A stretch of 8,435 bases of DNA from JACKOD01 sp041591635 (GTDB lineage Bacteria > Pseudomonadota > Gammaproteobacteria > Pseudomonadales > Oleiphilaceae). The translations under genes and the position numbers were made by a program. Under the pieces are notes generated by a model that saw nothing but the letters and a program-made list of their open reading frames with translations, was not told the origin of the DNA and did no database searches. Shown piece after piece: positions 6,383 to 8,435 of this stretch. The stretch covers positions 1 through 8,435 of the forward strand of contig JBFHRO010000142.1 of NCBI GenBank assembly GCA_041591635.1, in the 5' to 3' direction. Every line of letters begins with the position of its first letter. Within the stretch, counting starts at the first letter, position 1.

Positions 6383-6819
6383 AACACGGGGCAGGGAGCA
6401 CGTCTTGCCAGAAACGAGCTGACGCTACCCAGCGTCATAAAATCGAGTTCATCAATGAGCGCACTGATAGTGCCCAGCACGGTGCGGCTGCCGGTTTTGT
6501 TGTGGCGCGCCACAACCAGCAAATCGGGTTTGTGCTTGACGGCGGCGGTAAGCACCATTTTGCGCACATCCCCCTGCGCCACTATGACTTCACACTTTAA
6601 CCCTCCGCGGGCGACATCATCGGCCGCCTTTCGCAGATAGGCCTGGGTTTCCGTCAGGTGTTCCTGAAACTTGGCTTCGTTCTCTGAGCTGGTGTCTCGC
6701 GGTTCCTCGGCGACACCAATCAGAATGATTTCCGGGTCCTGGCCTTTGAACATGGCCACTGTATCCTTCAGGGCCTGTTTGGCGTTGGTTGAACTATCAA
6801 ATGCGACCATGATTTTCAT
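6364..6819 (-). CDS. Universal stress protein (UspA family)
   Basis: From the ATG at 6817-6819 it is 151 residues, typical of a single-domain Usp. GGA lies 8 bases upstream, and the protein then begins MKIMVAFDSSTNAKQAL, exactly where the family begins. The longer frame to 6885 adds 22 residues unlike the family and is rejected. The fold elements are visible: first strand MVAFDSS, the LIGVAEEP strand, the DLLVVARHNKTG segment (100-110) and the C-terminal LGSVSSFLARRAPCPVLI (130-147). The ATP-binding pattern G-2x-G-9x-G(S/T) is not kept: about 20 residues lie between TG (109-110) and GS (131-132), so nucleotide binding may differ. It is cytoplasmic. It is the first gene of a probable operon with narK and lies downstream of a perfect FNR box, which suggests a role in low-oxygen survival. 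Confidence 0.9.
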   Translation of the reverse strand: MKIMVAFDSSTNAKQALKDTVAMFKGQDPEIILIGVAEEPRDTSSENEAKFQEHLTETQAYLRKAADDVARGGLKCEVIVAQGDVRKMVLTAAVKHKPDLLVVARHNKTGSRTVLGTISALIDELDFMTLGSVSSFLARRAPCPVLIHPCQ

Positions 6820-6902
6820 AACGATCATCCAGTGGTTAAAAAAATGTTTTCGGTGGCAGGCATTAGACCCACGGGGGTATGTCACCCTTACTCCGCTATA
6901 AC

Positions 6903-6908
6903 CTTATA
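6903..6908 (-). promoter_or_regulatory. -10 element of the usp-narK promoter
   Basis: TATAAG on the reverse strand differs from TATAAT at one base. Its position puts the start site near 6896 and the centre of the FNR box at about -40, close to the -41.5 of class II FNR-activated promoters, which often lack a good -35. The leader to the usp ATG would be about 77 bases. Confidence 0.6.
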
Positions 6909-6928
6909 CTTCTAATGGGTTAGCATAA

Positions 6929-6942
6929 TTGATAATAATCAA
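6929..6942 (-). promoter_or_regulatory. FNR/Anr box, perfect consensus
   Basis: TTGATAATAATCAA matches the FNR consensus TTGATnnnnATCAA at all ten defined bases. FNR and its relatives (Anr, Fnr-type CRP-family regulators) activate genes when oxygen is low. Its centre at about -40 from the predicted usp start fits direct activation of usp-narK. Confidence 0.88.
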
Positions 6943-6960
6943 CTCGGTTCCACAGGCGGA

Positions 6961-6974
6961 TTGTCGTAGATCAA
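6961..6974. promoter_or_regulatory. Second, weaker FNR-like box
   Basis: TTGTCGTAGATCAA matches 8 of 10 defined FNR positions, with one half-site perfect. Its centre is 32 bp, about three helical turns, from the perfect box, so both face the same side of the DNA. It would lie near -72 relative to usp. It might aid activation of usp-narK or affect the copA side. Confidence 0.45.
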
Positions 6975-7103
6975 AGGTGCGAGATATACCCAGTCGGGAT
7001 AGAAAAAAATACCTCCAGGGGCGGCAATATCTTACTCCATTAGATGCGATAGCACCTGTCTGACGAAGAAGAACCAGGCCCGGCACCAGGAGGGCTACTA
7101 TTG

Positions 7104-7136
7104 CCTTGACCTGGGTGCGGGTTCAAGGTTTAGGCT
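7104..7136 (+). promoter_or_regulatory. CueR-like (MerR-family) promoter of copA
   Basis: A -35 TTGACC (7106-7111) and a -10 TAGGCT (7131-7136) are separated by 19 bp. This overlong spacer is the hallmark of MerR-family promoters, which the regulator untwists when metal binds. Within the spacer region lies the dyad CCTTGA (7104-7109) and TCAAGG (7123-7128), and the 3' arm runs into GGTT next to the -10 as in CueR sites. Together with the copper ATPase downstream this points to a CueR/HmrR-type copper sensor. The regulator gene is not in this window. Confidence 0.8.
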
Positions 7137-7201
7137 GACCTTTGGGCGGTTGTACGCGGCCCTGTCGATTTGCTGTTTGCGTAACTCATAAGGAGCATGT
7201 T

Positions 7202-8435
7202 ATGCCGGATACTCATCACGCCATGGATCACGCCAGTCCCGCATCCCTGGAGAGGGGTACGACTCAGGAACTGCTGATTGAAGGTGTTGGCTGCGCCAGT
7301 TGTGTCAGCAAGATTGAAACCGCGCTTAAAGCGCTACCGGGGGTGGAAGCCGCCGAGATGAATTTTGCCCAGCGCAGTGTCATGGTAACGGGTGCTGTTG
7401 CCGGGGATCGCCTGATTCAAGCCATTGGCGCCGCCGGATACAGTGCGCGACTGGTTGAGGCCGAGGAGAGCGAGAATTCACTTGCCGTGCGTGAGGCTGC
7501 CGACCAGAAGTACTATCGCCAGCTGATGCGTAACACCTGGATTGCCATGGCATTGGGCGGGCCTTTGATGCTTTACGCCCTTGTCACGGGTGATATGAGT
7601 GTTAATACCCCGGCCCAGCGGATGGCGTGGGGCATCGTTGGCGTTTTGTCGCTGCTGGTTCTCGTTGGCTGCGGACGGCATTTCTTTGTGGGAGCCTGGA
7701 AGTCCTTCCTTAATCACAATGCCAATATGGATACGCTCATCGCCCTGGGTACCGGTACCGCCTGGATCTATTCGATGGTGGTAGTCCTGATGCCAGAGCT
7801 GATTCCGGCCCAGGCGCGCCACATTTATTTCGAGGCCTCGGTCATGATCATTGGCTTGATCAATCTTGGTCTGGCCCTTGAAGTCAAGGCCCGGGGGCGC
7901 ACTTCACAGGCAGTGGCGCGCCTGATCGGGTTGCAGACCAAAACGGCGCGGGTGGTCCGGGATGGGCAAGAACTGGACATCCCCATCGAGAAGGTGCTGG
8001 CGGGTGACACAGTGCGGATACGGCCCGGCGAAAAGGTGCCCGTCGATGGGGAGGTGCAGGAGGGCCATTCTTCGGTGGATGAATCCATGCTGACCGGCGA
8101 GCCCATGCCCATCGAAAAACAGGCCGGCGACACATTGTCGGCCGGCACCCTCAACAAGAGCGGCACGCTCCTGATGCGCGCCACCCGTGTAGGCAAGGAC
8201 ACCGCTCTGGCCCGCATTATCCAGATGGTGCGTCAGGCACAAAACTCCAAGCCGCCCATCGGGCGTCTGGCCGATGCTATTTCGGCTTACTTTGTGCCCG
8301 CAATCATGATCATCGCCATCCTCAGCGCGCTGGCCTGGCTGAATTTTGGCCCCGAGCCCGCGCTGGCGTTTGCTATTGTGGCGGCCACCACGGTGCTGAT
8401 CATTGCCTGTCCCTGTGCGTTGGGGTTGGCGACCC
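7202..8435 (+). CDS. copA: Copper-exporting P1B-type ATPase, N-terminal part (runs off window)
   Basis: The frame is open from the ATG at 7202 to the window end, 411 residues. AAGGAG (7190-7195) is 6 bases before this ATG; the ATG at 7197 is only one base away from it and out of frame. The N-terminus has a short His-rich start (MPDTHHAMDH), then one heavy-metal-associated domain (about 22-88) with GVGCASC (C31, C34) for Cu(I). Membrane helices start near residue 112. The actuator domain (about 240-345) carries TGEP (298-301), the TGE loop needed for dephosphorylation. The membrane metal site CPC (403-405, in IACPCALGLAT) is the copper/silver signature. The DKTG phosphorylation site and nucleotide domain lie beyond the window. 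It would pump Cu(I) from cytoplasm to periplasm. The CueR-like promoter argues for a detoxifying CopA rather than a CcoI/FixI pump for oxidase assembly, which is the alternative. Confidence 0.92.
   Translation, partial: MPDTHHAMDHASPASLERGTTQELLIEGVGCASCVSKIETALKALPGVEAAEMNFAQRSVMVTGAVAGDRLIQAIGAAGYSARLVEAEESENSLAVREAADQKYYRQLMRNTWIAMALGGPLMLYALVTGDMSVNTPAQRMAWGIVGVLSLLVLVGCGRHFFVGAWKSFLNHNANMDTLIALGTGTAWIYSMVVVLMPELIPAQARHIYFEASVMIIGLINLGLALEVKARGRTSQAVARLIGLQTKTARVVRDGQELDIPIEKVLAGDTVRIRPGEKVPVDGEVQEGHSSVDESMLTGEPMPIEKQAGDTLSAGTLNKSGTLLMRATRVGKDTALARIIQMVRQAQNSKPPIGRLADAISAYFVPAIMIIAILSALAWLNFGPEPALAFAIVAATTVLIIACPCALGLAT

Larger units (their letters stand above)
6820..7201. other. Divergent control region between usp-narK and copA
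   Basis: These 382 bases carry, from left to right, the usp leader, a -10 element for usp (6903-6908), a perfect FNR box (6929-6942), a weaker FNR-like box (6961-6974), about 130 bases in which I see nothing definite, and a CueR-like promoter for copA (7104-7136) with a leader of about 60 bases. A 60-codon reverse frame (6904-7086) spans the FNR boxes and is probably not a gene. Confidence 0.8.

Noticed and set aside
6868..6884. NarL/NarP-like heptamer pair on the reverse strand near TACCCCC
   Set aside because: Only one heptamer fits (6 of 7); its partner matches poorly, and the site lies downstream of the predicted transcript start.
6820..6885. 22-residue N-terminal extension of the universal stress protein
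   Set aside because: It lacks a good ribosome binding site and adds residues before the conserved family start MKIMVAFDSS.
6904..7086. 60-codon reverse frame upstream of usp
   Set aside because: It covers both FNR-like boxes and the -10 element of usp and has no convincing ribosome binding site.

Overview
The window reads as chromosomal DNA from a Gammaproteobacterium, plausibly a free-living or marine type. The basis is moderate G+C, ordinary AGGAG-type ribosome binding sites, sigma70-like and FNR-like promoter sequences, a DUF1285 protein, a NarK-type nitrate/nitrite transporter and a CopA-type copper ATPase. No species can be named from this sequence alone. I see no insertion sequence, prophage, integrase, CRISPR array, tRNA or rRNA.

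Layout. (1) 1-1977, minus strand: a secreted caspase-fold (peptidase C14) protein is followed after 69 bases by an outer-membrane-type lipoprotein that runs off the left edge; the two are probably co-transcribed. (2) 1978-2408: a divergent intergenic region with a perfect 16-bp tandem repeat, a terminator-like hairpin, and an extended -10 promoter overlapped by a CACGTG-centred palindrome. (3) 2409-3893, plus strand: a two-gene unit of a radical SAM protein with a CX4CX2C cluster motif and a DUF1285 protein. (4) 4020-4736, plus strand: a small exported four-cysteine protein of unknown function with its own good promoter. It ends at a bidirectional terminator shared with the convergent gene. 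(5) 4828-6819, minus strand: a universal stress protein gene followed by narK, with a strong hairpin around the usp stop codon. (6) 6820-7201: a second divergent region carrying a perfect FNR/Anr box and a weaker one 32 bp away on the usp side, and a CueR-like promoter with a 19-bp spacer on the right side. (7) 7202 to the end, plus strand: the N-terminal 411 residues of a copper-exporting P1B ATPase.

How the parts may work together. The usp-narK pair looks like an oxygen-controlled operon for nitrate/nitrite transport and survival under low oxygen. The adjacent copA has metal-sensor control instead, so the two divergent units appear to answer different signals from one intergenic region. The caspase/lipoprotein pair and the radical SAM/DUF1285 pair are the least understood parts. 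Both are plausible functional couples, but no substrate or pathway can be read from the sequence. I do not see a clear-cut new defence or mobile system here. Four coding starts given here (radical SAM, NarK, USP and CopA) were chosen by ribosome-binding-site position and, for the first three, differ from the longest possible reading frame.
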